64,000 nt of DNA from Roseburia_D sp964388945 (GCA_964388945.1 CAYMCM010000001.1:25847-89846), one strand, 5' to 3'. Counted from the first letter of the stretch, positions 16,388 to 26,001 are shown. Program-made: numbers and translations. The notes: generated by a model from the letters alone, not told the origin.

Positions 16388-17887
16388 ATGGCAAAAAGAA
16401 GAAAAAGACGGCGGCATTCCTATCTTGCAAAAGGTCTTATCTTTGGCTTTGGAATCCCGTTTTTCCTGCTCCTTGTTCTATATATGATCTTTGCGTTTTA
16501 TTTCCATTCACACTTTTTTTGGCGCACCGAGATCAACGGCTTATCGGTCGGCGGCATGACAACGGACGAGGCAAAAACTAAGATCAAAGAAGCTGCTTCC
16601 TCCTACCTTCTTTCAATCTATGACAGAGATGGAAACAAATATCATATCAGCGCATCTGACATGGATTATGCATATGTTCCGGGCTCTGAGGAGGAACGGC
16701 TTTTAGCGGAGCAAAACGCCTGGGCATGGCCGAAATCTCTCTTTTCGGACACTTCCCTCACACTGGAAACGACCGTCACTTATGACAGCGGTCTTTTAGC
16801 CGAAGCCGTTTTAGCACTGCCGTGTTTTCTCCCGGAAAACATCACGGAGCCTGCCGATGCGTACATCGAAAAAACCGAGGACGGCTATGCACTGATCGCC
16901 GAAACACCGGGCACACATCTGCTCACTGACCAGGTACAAAAGGATGTAGCCGATGCTGTTTCTGCCGGAGAGACTAAACTCACACTGACAGACAGGGATT
17001 ACCTCGCACCTGCGGTAACTTCGGATGATCCTGCCCTGACCGCCTGCATGAATACCGTAAACACCTGGCTTTGTGCATCGATCACTTATGACATTGCCGA
17101 TCAAGACGAAGTTTTGGACCGCAGCACGACCGCAGACTGGATCGTGATTGGTTCTGATCATACCGTATCATTAGACCAGAGCCGGATCACCTCCTATGTC
17201 CAGTCACTTGCCAGCAAATACAACACCTACGGCCGCAGGCGCAACTTCATTACCTCAAAGGGTGACACCGTGTTAATCGGCGGCGGCGATTACGGCTGGG
17301 TCGTTGACAAGAAAAAAGAAGCCGAGCAGATCTCTGCCGATCTCGCTGCCGGAGCTTCCATTACAAGAGAACCGGTCTACGAACAGCGCGGTGTACAAAG
17401 ATCCGCAGACGACATCGGAAATACATATGTGGAGATCGACTACACAAACCAGCATCTGTGGTATTATAAGGAAGGTTCTCTTGTGACCGAAGCAGACATC
17501 GTATCCGGAAAACTTTCCAACGGAAACGGTTCTCCGGACGGTATTTATAAGATCGTATACCGGCAGAGTCCTGCCGTTTTAAAGGGAGAGGACTACGAAT
17601 CAAACGTAACTTATTTTATGCCGTTTGCCTATAACGTAGGCATCCATGATGCGGATTGGCGCAGTGCCTTCGGCGGCAGTATCTATATCAACTCCGGCTC
17701 ACATGGCTGTGTCAATGTTCCTTTTGACTGTGCCGCTGCCATTTATCAGAATATCGAAGTCGGCACTCCGGTGGTCGCCTATTACAGAGAGCCGGTTTCC
17801 CTGACTTCTAACTCGGCAAAGATTTCCAATGCCTATTCCTATACAGATCCGGATGCAGAAAAAACAGCAGGTACGGCAACGCCGTAA
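16388..17887 (+). CDS. L,D-transpeptidase (YkuD) with peptidoglycan-binding-4 region, membrane anchored
   Basis: The 499-residue protein has a basic N-terminus, one membrane anchor (about 20-40) and an external part. The middle (about 55-330) resembles the PG_binding_4/VanW-linked region of Gram-positive L,D-transpeptidases. The C-terminal YkuD domain (about 345-475) ends with the catalytic motif SGSHGCVNVP, with His and Cys present. It should form 3-3 cross-links or modify peptidoglycan outside the membrane. The start has GAAAGGGG upstream, and an extended -10 TGTGCTATCTT lies near 16340. The tail past the YkuD domain is short and acidic, and its last codons form part of the terminator hairpin. 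Confidence 0.9.
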   Translation: MAKRRKRRRHSYLAKGLIFGFGIPFFLLLVLYMIFAFYFHSHFFWRTEINGLSVGGMTTDEAKTKIKEAASSYLLSIYDRDGNKYHISASDMDYAYVPGSEEERLLAEQNAWAWPKSLFSDTSLTLETTVTYDSGLLAEAVLALPCFLPENITEPADAYIEKTEDGYALIAETPGTHLLTDQVQKDVADAVSAGETKLTLTDRDYLAPAVTSDDPALTACMNTVNTWLCASITYDIADQDEVLDRSTTADWIVIGSDHTVSLDQSRITSYVQSLASKYNTYGRRRNFITSKGDTVLIGGGDYGWVVDKKKEAEQISADLAAGASITREPVYEQRGVQRSADDIGNTYVEIDYTNQHLWYYKEGSLVTEADIVSGKLSNGNGSPDGIYKIVYRQSPAVLKGEDYESNVTYFMPFAYNVGIHDADWRSAFGGSIYINSGSHGCVNVPFDCAAAIYQNIEVGTPVVAYYREPVSLTSNSAKISNAYSYTDPDAEKTAGTATP

Positions 17888-17904
17888 ACCTGCTGTCTTT
17901 TTTT
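17864..17904. terminator. Bidirectional terminator between convergent genes
   Basis: ACAGCAGGT-ACGGC and GCCGT-AA-ACCTGCTGT form a 14-bp stem with an AAC loop, followed by CTTTTTTT on the plus strand. The left arm lies in the last codons of the transpeptidase gene. It also lies just past the stop of the minus-strand GH1-ManA gene. Confidence 0.85.
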
Positions 17905-17906
17905 CG

Positions 17907-20210
17907 TTAAATCGTGGATGCGATGATCTCCAGATTTCCCTGAAGTTCCACTTTTCCATATCCGTTCGGGAGGATAAAGTGATCTCCCTTTTTGATGCGC
18001 TGTCCGTTTAAGAGGGCATCACCTTCGAGAACTGACATAATAAGAAACGGATATTCCTGTTCAAATTCCATTTTTCCATCAAGTTCAATCTTAAATACCT
18101 TGTAATACTGGCACGCATAAAGTTCGTTTAACTTATTTTTTTCCACATGTGCGGCAGATTTTACGCTGTCTTCCACCGATTTTGCCGGAACATTGATGAC
18201 ATCGATACTCTTTTCCACATGAAGCTCTCTCGGCTTGCCGTTGGAAAGTCTGTCATAATCGTAAACACGATAGGTAATATCGCTGTTCTGCTGTGTCTCA
18301 AGGATCATCAGTCCACCCTTGATCGCATGTACCGTACCCGGATCAATCTGGATGAAATCACCTTTCTTTACCGGAATTTCACGGATAAATTCTTTCCATT
18401 TTCCCTGATGAATCATGTCACCGAGTTCTTCTTTCGTCTTTGCATTGTGGCCGATGACCAGTGACGCATCTTCCGGGCAGTCGATAATGTACCAGCACTC
18501 TGTCTTACCAAAGGAACCGTTCTCATTCACCTTTGCATAATCATCATTCGGATGCACCTGAATGCTTAAATCATCTTTTGCATCGATGATCTTAATGAGA
18601 AGCGGGAAACGGTCGATATCCACATTTCCGAAAAGTTCCGGCTCTTCTTTCCACAATTCAGATAATTTCTTTCCGGCATAAACGCCCTCACGAATCGTAT
18701 CATCTCCGTTCTGATGCGCTGCAACACCCCAGCACTCGCCAATGTCGTTGCCTTCCACATCATAAGCGAAATCTGTACGCAGTCTGGTTCCTCCCCAGAT
18801 ATTATGTGTAAATACAGGGTTTAAAAATAAAATTGGTGTCTCCTGTTTGTTCATTCCAAGCTCCCTTCCATTGGATTCGATAACCTTCTGATACCAGTAG
18901 GCAGAATCTTTTACAATCCGTTTTTGTGTTGCAAAATCTACATATACAATACCGAATCTTTCATTATATCCTTTATCCCATTCAAAATTGTCAAGAAATG
19001 TCCATAAAAAATATCCCCTGACATCCGCACCGTCATCGTTTGCCTTCAAAAGTGCAGACAGATATTCATCCAGAAACTGGATACGGTTTGGATCATGTAC
19101 TCTGCCATCCCGTGATACATTGTCATGGCAGGACATTCCGTTCTCGGTAATATAAAGCGGCAGATGATAGCGTTCCGAAAGAAAACGCACACCCCAGTAA
19201 AACGCCTCCGGCGTCACCGGCCAGTTTGCCGCCGTCTTCGGAAATCCCGGTGTCCGATTTACAAACTCCGGCTCTCCGTCCGCTCCGGCGCGTATTGCAT
19301 AACCATTATAAATATTCTGCCCCATGAAATCGATCGGCTGATGGATCAGCTCCATATCTTCCTTTGTGATCTTTGGCAGATACTCTTTATATTTTTCCAG
19401 TCCCTCTTTCGGATAACTGCCAAGAAACACCGGATCGGAAAACCATGCCACATTCCATGTCCAGTTATCTAACGGATTATAAAATCCGAAATAAACCTTC
19501 TTTGCCGCCTCAATGTCCTCTTTCCTGTCGGTTGCCGGATATGCCACGCCGCAGGTCGGCGCATAACCAATCTTTATCTCGCGCTTTGCATATCTGCGCA
19601 GATTGATGACTGCCTGACCATGCGCACGAAGCGCATTATGCGCGATCTGAAATGTCTCTTTGATCTCCATCTTTTTGCCCGGCGCATGAACTCCGGAGAG
19701 ATGACCAAGCCCGACAAAACACTGCGGCTCATTTAAGGTAAAGAAATATTCACACAGATCCGAGAAATTTTGGGCAACTACCTTCGCATATTCCCCGAAC
19801 CATGCGATCACATCTTCATTCAGCCAGCCGCCTTTATCCTGCAATGCCTGGGGAAACTCCCAGTGGTACAGCGTGATATAAGGCGTGATCCCGTTCTTTT
19901 TCATTTCAACGATCATATCTCGGTATAATGCGATCGCCTTTTCGTTGACCCTGCCGGTTCCTTCCGGCAGGATTCTCGCCCAGCTTAAGGAAAAACGGTA
20001 TGCCTTGATACCGAGCAGACGCATCAGTGCAAAATCTTCTTTGTAGCGGTGAATCTCATCACAGCTTACATATGCATTCTGACCGTCAAAGATGCGCCCT
20101 TCCTCGGTAAAGGTATCCCATATGTTTTTCCCACAGCCATCTTCTTTGTCTCTTCCTTCTATCTGATAAGCGCTGCTCGCAACGCCCCATGCAAAATCTT
20201 CCCGAAACAT
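17907..20210 (-). CDS. GH1 beta-glycosidase fused to class I mannose-6-phosphate isomerase
   Basis: A 767-residue two-enzyme protein. Residues 1-452 are a complete GH1 enzyme with acid/base Glu161 (TLNEPQ) and nucleophile Glu356 (YITENG), and without a signal peptide. Residues 453-767 are a complete 315-residue ManA of the Bacillus type, with the metal ligands in SIQVHPND, GKTECWY and GTVHAIKGG. ManA turns mannose-6-phosphate into fructose-6-phosphate, the last step of mannan catabolism, and GH1 would release glucose or mannose from oligosaccharides. The junction is abrupt: GH1 ends at its usual place and the next residue is a Met that has its own ribosome site (18852-18869). It may make both a fusion and free ManA. 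A one-base sequence error joining two overlapping genes is the main alternative. Confidence 0.9.
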   Translation of the reverse strand: MFREDFAWGVASSAYQIEGRDKEDGCGKNIWDTFTEEGRIFDGQNAYVSCDEIHRYKEDFALMRLLGIKAYRFSLSWARILPEGTGRVNEKAIALYRDMIVEMKKNGITPYITLYHWEFPQALQDKGGWLNEDVIAWFGEYAKVVAQNFSDLCEYFFTLNEPQCFVGLGHLSGVHAPGKKMEIKETFQIAHNALRAHGQAVINLRRYAKREIKIGYAPTCGVAYPATDRKEDIEAAKKVYFGFYNPLDNWTWNVAWFSDPVFLGSYPKEGLEKYKEYLPKITKEDMELIHQPIDFMGQNIYNGYAIRAGADGEPEFVNRTPGFPKTAANWPVTPEAFYWGVRFLSERYHLPLYITENGMSCHDNVSRDGRVHDPNRIQFLDEYLSALLKANDDGADVRGYFLWTFLDNFEWDKGYNERFGIVYVDFATQKRIVKDSAYWYQKVIESNGRELGMNKQETPILFLNPVFTHNIWGGTRLRTDFAYDVEGNDIGECWGVAAHQNGDDTIREGVYAGKKLSELWKEEPELFGNVDIDRFPLLIKIIDAKDDLSIQVHPNDDYAKVNENGSFGKTECWYIIDCPEDASLVIGHNAKTKEELGDMIHQGKWKEFIREIPVKKGDFIQIDPGTVHAIKGGLMILETQQNSDITYRVYDYDRLSNGKPRELHVEKSIDVINVPAKSVEDSVKSAAHVEKNKLNELYACQYYKVFKIELDGKMEFEQEYPFLIMSVLEGDALLNGQRIKKGDHFILPNGYGKVELQGNLEIIASTI
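18852..18869 (-). promoter_or_regulatory. Internal ribosome site and start codon at the GH1-ManA junction
   Basis: On the minus strand GGAAGGGAG is followed by CTTGGA and then ATG, a well-spaced site in front of residue 453. It lies exactly where a free 315-residue ManA would begin. The A of the ATG also begins ATGA, so a frame-shifted upstream gene would stop at this TGA, the usual overlapping stop/start of coupled genes. Confidence 0.6.
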
Positions 20211-20236
20211 TTTTGTTCCTCTCTTTTATTCCTTAA

Positions 20237-22435
20237 TTACACTTGATATTTACTAAGTGCATCCTGGAGACGGGAAACCTCCTGATTCAGCTCTTCTGCC
20301 GCCGCTGCCAGTTTTTCCGCATCGGAAAGCTGACCGTTTACCGTCGCCGTTACTTCTTCCGCCGATGCCGCCGTCTCCTCCGAAACAGCCGCGATACTGC
20401 GGATCGAATCAAATACTTTTTCTTTATCTGAAACCATTTCTTCCATATTGTCAGTCACTTCACCCAGTACCGTTATCAGATTGGTCACATTGGTGTTGAT
20501 CTCGCTGAAAATATCTACGGTTCCTTCGATCGACTCTGCCTGATTCTTTAAAAATTCCTCTGCACGTTTTGCAGAGTCTGAGGTGATCTTCGTCTTTTGC
20601 TGGATCACACCCACGATCTGACGGATATGACTGCCCGCTTCTGCTGACTGATCTGCAAGTTTGCGGATCTCTTCTGCCACAACTGCAAATCCTCTTCCGG
20701 CTTCTCCCGCACGCGCCGCCTCGATCGAAGCATTTAATGACAACAGGTTTGTCTGCTCTGCAATCTCACTGATCGTTGCAATGATACTTCCGATGCTCTT
20801 TGAATTTTCTTCGACATCGGCGATATTCTGAATCAGGATATTCGTAATCTCCGCCGCTGCCTTTGATTTGTCGGAAAGCTCATAAACCATATCTTTTCCG
20901 TTCTCGATTGCATTCATAGCCTGTGCAGAATTTTCCTGCATATCATTTGTTCTGCCATGAACCAGATTCAGTTTATCGGAGAAATTCGTCATTTCCCGTA
21001 ACCCAACTTCCGTATCCTCTGCCTGTCTGGTAACGCCCTGCGCCACTTCTTCCATCGCATTGTTAATACCGGTCATGGAATCTACCATGGTACTTGCCGT
21101 AGACGCAACGCCCTCGGTGGACTCACTTACCGCAGCGATAAACTCGATCACATTCTGCATAAGCTGTCTGATATTCTTAAGCATATCGGTCATCCCGCCC
21201 GCAAGCAGTTTGAATTCATCATTTCTCTTTGTTGTAAATTCTGTCGTAAAATCACCGGCTGACACCTTATCCATCTGTCTGTTCAGCGCTACTACCTCAC
21301 GGCTGATACCCTGTGCCATAACGCTTCCGATCAGCATGGCAACCACACACGCTAAAATAACGATGATGATCGTTGTATTCCGGATACCGGATGCGGCCGA
21401 CAGGATCGTTGCTTTCGGTACGATACTTGCGACTGCCATGCCCGTATTTCCGATCGGTGCAACGGAAAGCAGACAGCTTGCGCCATTAAACTTCACATAA
21501 CTGTTTCCGGCTTCTTCTGCCGCCAGTGCTTTTTCCTCAACATCACTTCCCTCAAACATATCTGTCGTCACAAGACTGCCGTCTTCCATCATGAGCACAC
21601 GGTGATCCGGCGTAAACAGTGCGACATAGGAACCTTCACCATTATCAATATTGGCAAGAACCTCTTCGATCGCCGTAGTCGTGATGTCTAAACTGATAAA
21701 ACCATTGCCCTTAGAAAAAGTTCTCGTATAGGCAACCGCATAGCTGTCCGGATGCGATCCGGTAACTTCATCGAGATAATTGTGATAACCGCTCCAGTAG
21801 TTCTCATTTCCTTTGGTTGATTTAAAACGCGCTCCTTCGTCTGTCTTTAAGTATTCTTCAAAAGAATCCTTTGACGTATTGCTGGTCGTTGAAGTAACCC
21901 CGTTTCCATTTTCGCCAAACACTGCGTAGTTTGCGATGTAGCTTGAAGTCCCGCGCACCGTGGTAAGTACCGTCTGTACGGAACGATAACAGGACTGTGC
22001 TTCTGCCGCATCCGCTTTGTAGGATTTGGTATAATATGCCTGTATGTACTCGTTGCTTGCAAATTCTGCCGCCTTGTTCTGTACATTTTCGCAGAGGAGA
22101 TTACAGTTTAAGCTCATGGATGCCACGGTATCCATAACAGACTGCTCGTATTGTTTCTTGATACTGTTTGCAGAAAGATTGTATGAAACCGTTCCCAGGA
22201 TGACGATCAAAACAACCGGCACGCAGAATGCGAGAATCAGTTTGTACCCGATCTTGCTGTTGCCTTTCTTGCTTGTCGTAATCTTTCCCTTATTCTTTTT
22301 TGTGCCGTCTGCCGGGATCTTGATCCCTTCCAAAGATAATTTCGGCACTTTGATCTTCTTTGCGGCATCTTTTACCTTCGTCATCTTTTCTTTGACCGCT
22401 GTTTTGTTTCCCTTTTTTCCAATGTTCTTTGCCAT
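20237..22435 (-). CDS. Methyl-accepting chemotaxis protein inside the mannan gene cluster
   Basis: The 732-residue receptor starts at the ATG at 22435 (GGAGG 6 bases upstream; a longer frame to 22462 has none). A basic, Lys-rich N-terminal extension of about 60 residues precedes the first membrane helix (about 65-90). A large external double-Cache-like sensor follows (about 90-345, with YWSGYHNYLDEVTGS and VAPIGNTGMAVASIVP), then the second helix, HAMP, and a signalling domain with EIAEQTNLLSLNASIEAARA. It lies 53 bases after the CE17 esterase and 26 bases before the GH1-ManA gene, all on one strand, so its expression is probably tied to mannan use. A weak TATAAA element in the 53-base gap might add a private promoter. 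Confidence 0.92.
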   Translation of the reverse strand: MAKNIGKKGNKTAVKEKMTKVKDAAKKIKVPKLSLEGIKIPADGTKKNKGKITTSKKGNSKIGYKLILAFCVPVVLIVILGTVSYNLSANSIKKQYEQSVMDTVASMSLNCNLLCENVQNKAAEFASNEYIQAYYTKSYKADAAEAQSCYRSVQTVLTTVRGTSSYIANYAVFGENGNGVTSTTSNTSKDSFEEYLKTDEGARFKSTKGNENYWSGYHNYLDEVTGSHPDSYAVAYTRTFSKGNGFISLDITTTAIEEVLANIDNGEGSYVALFTPDHRVLMMEDGSLVTTDMFEGSDVEEKALAAEEAGNSYVKFNGASCLLSVAPIGNTGMAVASIVPKATILSAASGIRNTTIIIVILACVVAMLIGSVMAQGISREVVALNRQMDKVSAGDFTTEFTTKRNDEFKLLAGGMTDMLKNIRQLMQNVIEFIAAVSESTEGVASTASTMVDSMTGINNAMEEVAQGVTRQAEDTEVGLREMTNFSDKLNLVHGRTNDMQENSAQAMNAIENGKDMVYELSDKSKAAAEITNILIQNIADVEENSKSIGSIIATISEIAEQTNLLSLNASIEAARAGEAGRGFAVVAEEIRKLADQSAEAGSHIRQIVGVIQQKTKITSDSAKRAEEFLKNQAESIEGTVDIFSEINTNVTNLITVLGEVTDNMEEMVSDKEKVFDSIRSIAAVSEETAASAEEVTATVNGQLSDAEKLAAAAEELNQEVSRLQDALSKYQV

Positions 22436-22488
22436 GGTTTTTCCTCCATATCTGTCTGCCATGCATCACGCTTCTATTTATAATATCC

Positions 22489-23625
22489 TCACTCAGCTCT
22501 CCCCTGCTTTGATGAGCAAATTACGGATGCCAGATAAAACGGTTCTGCCACTTGTCCACAATCCACGGGAATTTGGATCTCTACTTTGTGTCTCCCTTCT
22601 CTCCCATGTCTTAAAACAGTCTGAAGAAACAGACAATCACCCCATGTTTCTTCAAAATTTGCGTCCAGCTCTATCCCTGCGGAATCCTCTCCGTCCAAGA
22701 TCAGTCTGGCAACGGGTGCCGGATGCTTCACTGACTTTTTGTACTGGATCGCAATTTCGCTTCCGGTCACTTCAAACACAATGGAGGAACCAGGCTCAAA
22801 TGCCGTCCATCCATATCGAAATACGTCCGTGATCGTTTCCTGCTTTTCCATATCCTTTTTCCATCCGCCCGTGATCTTCGGATCACAGTTATCATTCCGA
22901 TAACGCAGTGCGTGTTCATAGGATGCCTTTGTCAGAGGCGTTTTTTTCTCCTCCGGCACCGCTTCCTCCCGTTCCCTTTCCGAAAACACTTCTTCCAGAA
23001 AAGCATTTATCACGCCTGCAACCAACTCATGTCCGTTATCATTCGGATGCAGATAATCCGAAGTAATCGCCTCCGCCGCTATTCTGCCTGCTGCGACCTT
23101 TGGATAAATGGAACTCTGCATACTGATCTGTGGCAGTTCATAATACCTTGCTATCTGTGCGTGCCAGACTTCTGCATTGCCGCCATCGTCATAACGCACA
23201 CTATTTATGCATATTATAGCAGTTTTTTGGTCAAAAGTGTAGATTTTTCGAATTAAACTTTCATATGTTTCCATAAAAAAGTCACAAGCATCATCATTGA
23301 CGCTAAATTCCACGAAAACCACATCCGGATGATATGTGAGCAGATCCGCTTCCACACGCGCTGCTGCAAACTGTGATGTCGTTGCTCCGATTCCTGCATT
23401 TATATAGGAAACTTCTGCCTTCGGGAATGTTTTTCTCCACCACTCATACACCCGGTACGCGTAACAAAGTTCCGGTCTGGATGCCAGACATCCCATCGTA
23501 ATAGAGCCGCCGATAAATCCGACTGAAATATCCTCCCCTGCCTCAGCGCGCCGCATAACATCCTTAAGCCGCCGTAAATTCCCGCGATTTGCAATTCCGC
23601 TTTTATAATCGATCCTGTATTCCAT
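22489..23625 (-). CDS. SGNH acetylesterase with C-terminal beta-sandwich, CE17-like mannan acetylesterase
   Basis: The 378-residue protein has no signal peptide. The SGNH hydrolase domain (about 30-220) shows block I GFIGGSITMG with Ser41, block II INAGIGATTS, block III FVEFSVNDD with Asn110, and block V DYLHPNDNGH with Asp190 and His193. Residues about 250-372 form a beta-rich module as in the CBM35 of the Roseburia CE17 enzyme, which removes axial 2-O-acetyl groups from mannose. The placement in a mannan locus supports the same role on imported acetylated oligosaccharides. A CE2-type partner, present in the described Roseburia locus, is not seen in this window. The assignment to CE17 is by architecture and context. 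Confidence 0.82.
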   Translation of the reverse strand: MEYRIDYKSGIANRGNLRRLKDVMRRAEAGEDISVGFIGGSITMGCLASRPELCYAYRVYEWWRKTFPKAEVSYINAGIGATTSQFAAARVEADLLTYHPDVVFVEFSVNDDACDFFMETYESLIRKIYTFDQKTAIICINSVRYDDGGNAEVWHAQIARYYELPQISMQSSIYPKVAAGRIAAEAITSDYLHPNDNGHELVAGVINAFLEEVFSEREREEAVPEEKKTPLTKASYEHALRYRNDNCDPKITGGWKKDMEKQETITDVFRYGWTAFEPGSSIVFEVTGSEIAIQYKKSVKHPAPVARLILDGEDSAGIELDANFEETWGDCLFLQTVLRHGREGRHKVEIQIPVDCGQVAEPFYLASVICSSKQGRAE

Positions 23626-23646
23626 GACTTATTCCTTATATATGTC

Positions 23647-23672
23647 GTGAGCCTGCTGTTATGCAGGCTCAC
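23647..23672. other. Strong hairpin without U-tract between two operon genes
   Basis: A perfect 10-bp repeat GTGAGCCTGC / GCAGGCTCAC with a 6-base loop lies between the GH130 stop (23759) and the CE17 start (23625). On the minus strand it is preceded by a T-run and followed by CATATATAAGG, so it lacks the downstream U-tract of a terminator. It may protect the 3' end of the upstream message or mark a processing point, separating high-level upstream genes from the CE17-MCP-GH1 part. Confidence 0.55.
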
Positions 23673-23758
23673 AAGTAAAAAAATGTATTTATGTCTGCAG
23701 CGGTTGGAGTGTAAAAATTTATATCCGCCGCAGGATGAAAAGAAACTACCGATACTTA

Positions 23759-24781
23759 TTAGCGTCTGCCGATCTCTGTATCTGTATCTGTCGTTACACT
23801 GTGTTCCTTGATGTAATCAATGATGTCATCAAGTTCTGTAAATGCAAGACCGACATAGCTGTCTGCAGCGCCGTAGTAAATTGCGATCTTTCCGCTCTCA
23901 GAATCATGAATGGTTGCGCATGGGAAGCATACATTCGGAACGAATCCTCTTTCCTCATACCATTCTTCCGGTGTGAGCAGGAAAGTCTCACATCTGTATT
24001 TTACAATAGACGGATTATCAATATCTAAGATTGCTCCGCCGATGGAATAAACATAACCATTGCAGGTTCCGCTTACGCCGTGGTAGAAAAGCAGCCATCC
24101 TTCGGATGTCTCGATCGGAGCAGCTCCGCCGCCGATCTTTAAGGATTCCCACCATTCACTGCCTTTTCCCATGACATGTCTGTGTTTGCCCCAGTATACC
24201 ATGTCCGGGCTTTCGCTGATGAAAATATCACCAAACGGTGTGTGTCCGCTGTCAGACGGACGGGAAAGCATTACAAATTTTCCATTGATCTTGCGCGGGA
24301 ATAATACCGCATTACGGTTAAACGGAAGGAACGGATTTTCAATTCTTGTGAAAGTCTTGAAATCTGTTGTCTTTGCAACACCGATCGCTGCACCGTAAAA
24401 ATCCTGACACCAGATGATATAATAGGTATCTTCTACTTTTACCAGACGAGGATCGTATGCGTAAACCGGCATAAACGGCTTTCCGTCTTCGTCTACAAAA
24501 GGAATCTTTTCTTTGTCAAAATCCCAGTGGATCGCATCTTTGCTTCTTCCCATGTAAATGTAAGGAATACCGTTCGTCTGCTCTCCACGGAATACACCGA
24601 TAAATCCACCTTCATAAGGTATTACTGCACTGTTAAAGATACGTGCCACACCTTCCACCGGATTTCTTCCAATGATCGGGTTTTCATTGTAACGCCAGAT
24701 CGGTGCATTCTTTAATCCTTCCGGTTTATCCTGCCACGGCACATTCGGTACTGCCGGGCTGATCATTTTATATTTGCTCAT
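23759..24781 (-). CDS. GH130 beta-1,4-mannooligosaccharide phosphorylase (subfamily 2 type)
   Basis: This 340-residue cytoplasmic enzyme has the five-bladed propeller of GH130. The general acid is Asp110 in YAYDPRL, and the motifs NSAVIPYEGGFIGVFRGE, GGGAAPIET and LLFYHGV are visible. It phosphorolyses mannooligosaccharides from the non-reducing end to mannose-1-phosphate and a shorter chain. Length and motifs fit subfamily GH130_2 rather than the mannosylglucose type next door. It follows the GH130_1 gene by 44 bases with its own ribosome site, and mannose-1-phosphate is passed to the phosphohexomutase encoded at 45515. Confidence 0.9.
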   Translation of the reverse strand: MSKYKMISPAVPNVPWQDKPEGLKNAPIWRYNENPIIGRNPVEGVARIFNSAVIPYEGGFIGVFRGEQTNGIPYIYMGRSKDAIHWDFDKEKIPFVDEDGKPFMPVYAYDPRLVKVEDTYYIIWCQDFYGAAIGVAKTTDFKTFTRIENPFLPFNRNAVLFPRKINGKFVMLSRPSDSGHTPFGDIFISESPDMVYWGKHRHVMGKGSEWWESLKIGGGAAPIETSEGWLLFYHGVSGTCNGYVYSIGGAILDIDNPSIVKYRCETFLLTPEEWYEERGFVPNVCFPCATIHDSESGKIAIYYGAADSYVGLAFTELDDIIDYIKEHSVTTDTDTEIGRR

Positions 24782-24825
24782 ACTTTACTCCTTTTCTTTC
24801 CGAATAAATCGGAATCCTGTCTGAT

Positions 24826-26001
24826 TTATTTTTCGTTCGCTAAAAATTCCAGATTCTTTTTTATCAGGTCACATCTCTGTGCCACGCATTCAACAGAACG
24901 TCCCGGATCTTGTGGTGTATTGAATACAAAATCTTTTAACTGGTCGATTGTTGTTGTTGCAACGTGCAGTCTGGTATCACTTGCCGCATAGTAAATGTAT
25001 ACCTCACCCGCTTCGTTTGCGATCGCACCATTGGTAAATACAACGTTTGATACATCACCGACTCTTTCCCATTCTCTCGGAGCGATCAAAAATCCGGACG
25101 GCTCTGCGATCACTTTTCCCGGATCTTCCAGCGCTGTTGCAAATGCATAGATGACATAACGCAGTCCGGCTGCTGTGTTGCGCACGCCGTGTGCGATGTG
25201 TATCCATCCCTTGTCGGTCTTGATCGGAGTCGCACCCGCGCCGTTCTTTGCTTCGGTGATCGTATGGTACTTTCTGAGGCTGGTCATGCGCTCTTCATCG
25301 ATCACTGCATGGGTAATATCATCGCACAGACCAAAACCGATTCCTCCGCCGCTTCCGGTGTCGATGAAATCATCCATCGGTCTGGTGTAGAATGCATATT
25401 TTCCGTTTACAAATTCCGGATGCAGACATACATTTCTCTGCTGCGGTGAATTTAAAGTAACCAGATTATCCAGTCTTTCCCAGTTCTTTAAGTCTTTGGT
25501 TCTCACGATTCCTGCCGCTGCAACTGCCGCAGAAAGATCGTTTACCGTCTTATCCTTGCTCTCAGAACAGAACACACCGTAGATGTATCCGTCTTCATGC
25601 TTAGTCAGACGCATATCATATACATTGGTCTCATCCGGGCAGGTATCATCAAGCAGGATCGGATAATCCCAGAATTTGAAACCGTCCACTCCGTTATCGC
25701 TTTCTGCAACGCCGAAGAAAGATTTTCTGTCATTTCCTTCAATACGGGCAACCAGATAATATTTTCCGTTCAGTTCGATCGCACCTGCATTGAATACTGC
25801 ATTCACGCCGAGACGTTCCATAAAGTACGGATTTGTCTCCGAGTTTAAATCATAACGCCAGGTAAGCGGAATATGTTCTCTTGTAAGTACCGGATATTCA
25901 TACCTGTCGTAAATTCCATTGTAAAAATCAGATTTTACATTTTTTTTGGCGATCAGCTCGTTGTATTTCTTTAATTCTTCTTCATACCTCTTATGCAACA
26001 T
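24826..26001 (-). CDS. GH130 4-O-beta-D-mannosyl-D-glucose phosphorylase (subfamily 1 type)
   Basis: The 391-residue enzyme cleaves mannosylglucose with phosphate to mannose-1-phosphate and glucose. The general acid is Asp129 in NVYDMRLTK; GGGIGFG, NGAGATPIKTDKGW and IHIAHGVR match the GH130_1 pattern, and the length matches characterised members of about 390 residues. Its ATG lies within the last codons of the epimerase gene (11-base overlap) and the ribosome site GGAGGG is inside that gene, so translation is coupled to the enzyme that makes its substrate. Confidence 0.92.
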   Translation of the reverse strand: MLHKRYEEELKKYNELIAKKNVKSDFYNGIYDRYEYPVLTREHIPLTWRYDLNSETNPYFMERLGVNAVFNAGAIELNGKYYLVARIEGNDRKSFFGVAESDNGVDGFKFWDYPILLDDTCPDETNVYDMRLTKHEDGYIYGVFCSESKDKTVNDLSAAVAAAGIVRTKDLKNWERLDNLVTLNSPQQRNVCLHPEFVNGKYAFYTRPMDDFIDTGSGGGIGFGLCDDITHAVIDEERMTSLRKYHTITEAKNGAGATPIKTDKGWIHIAHGVRNTAAGLRYVIYAFATALEDPGKVIAEPSGFLIAPREWERVGDVSNVVFTNGAIANEAGEVYIYYAASDTRLHVATTTIDQLKDFVFNTPQDPGRSVECVAQRCDLIKKNLEFLANEK

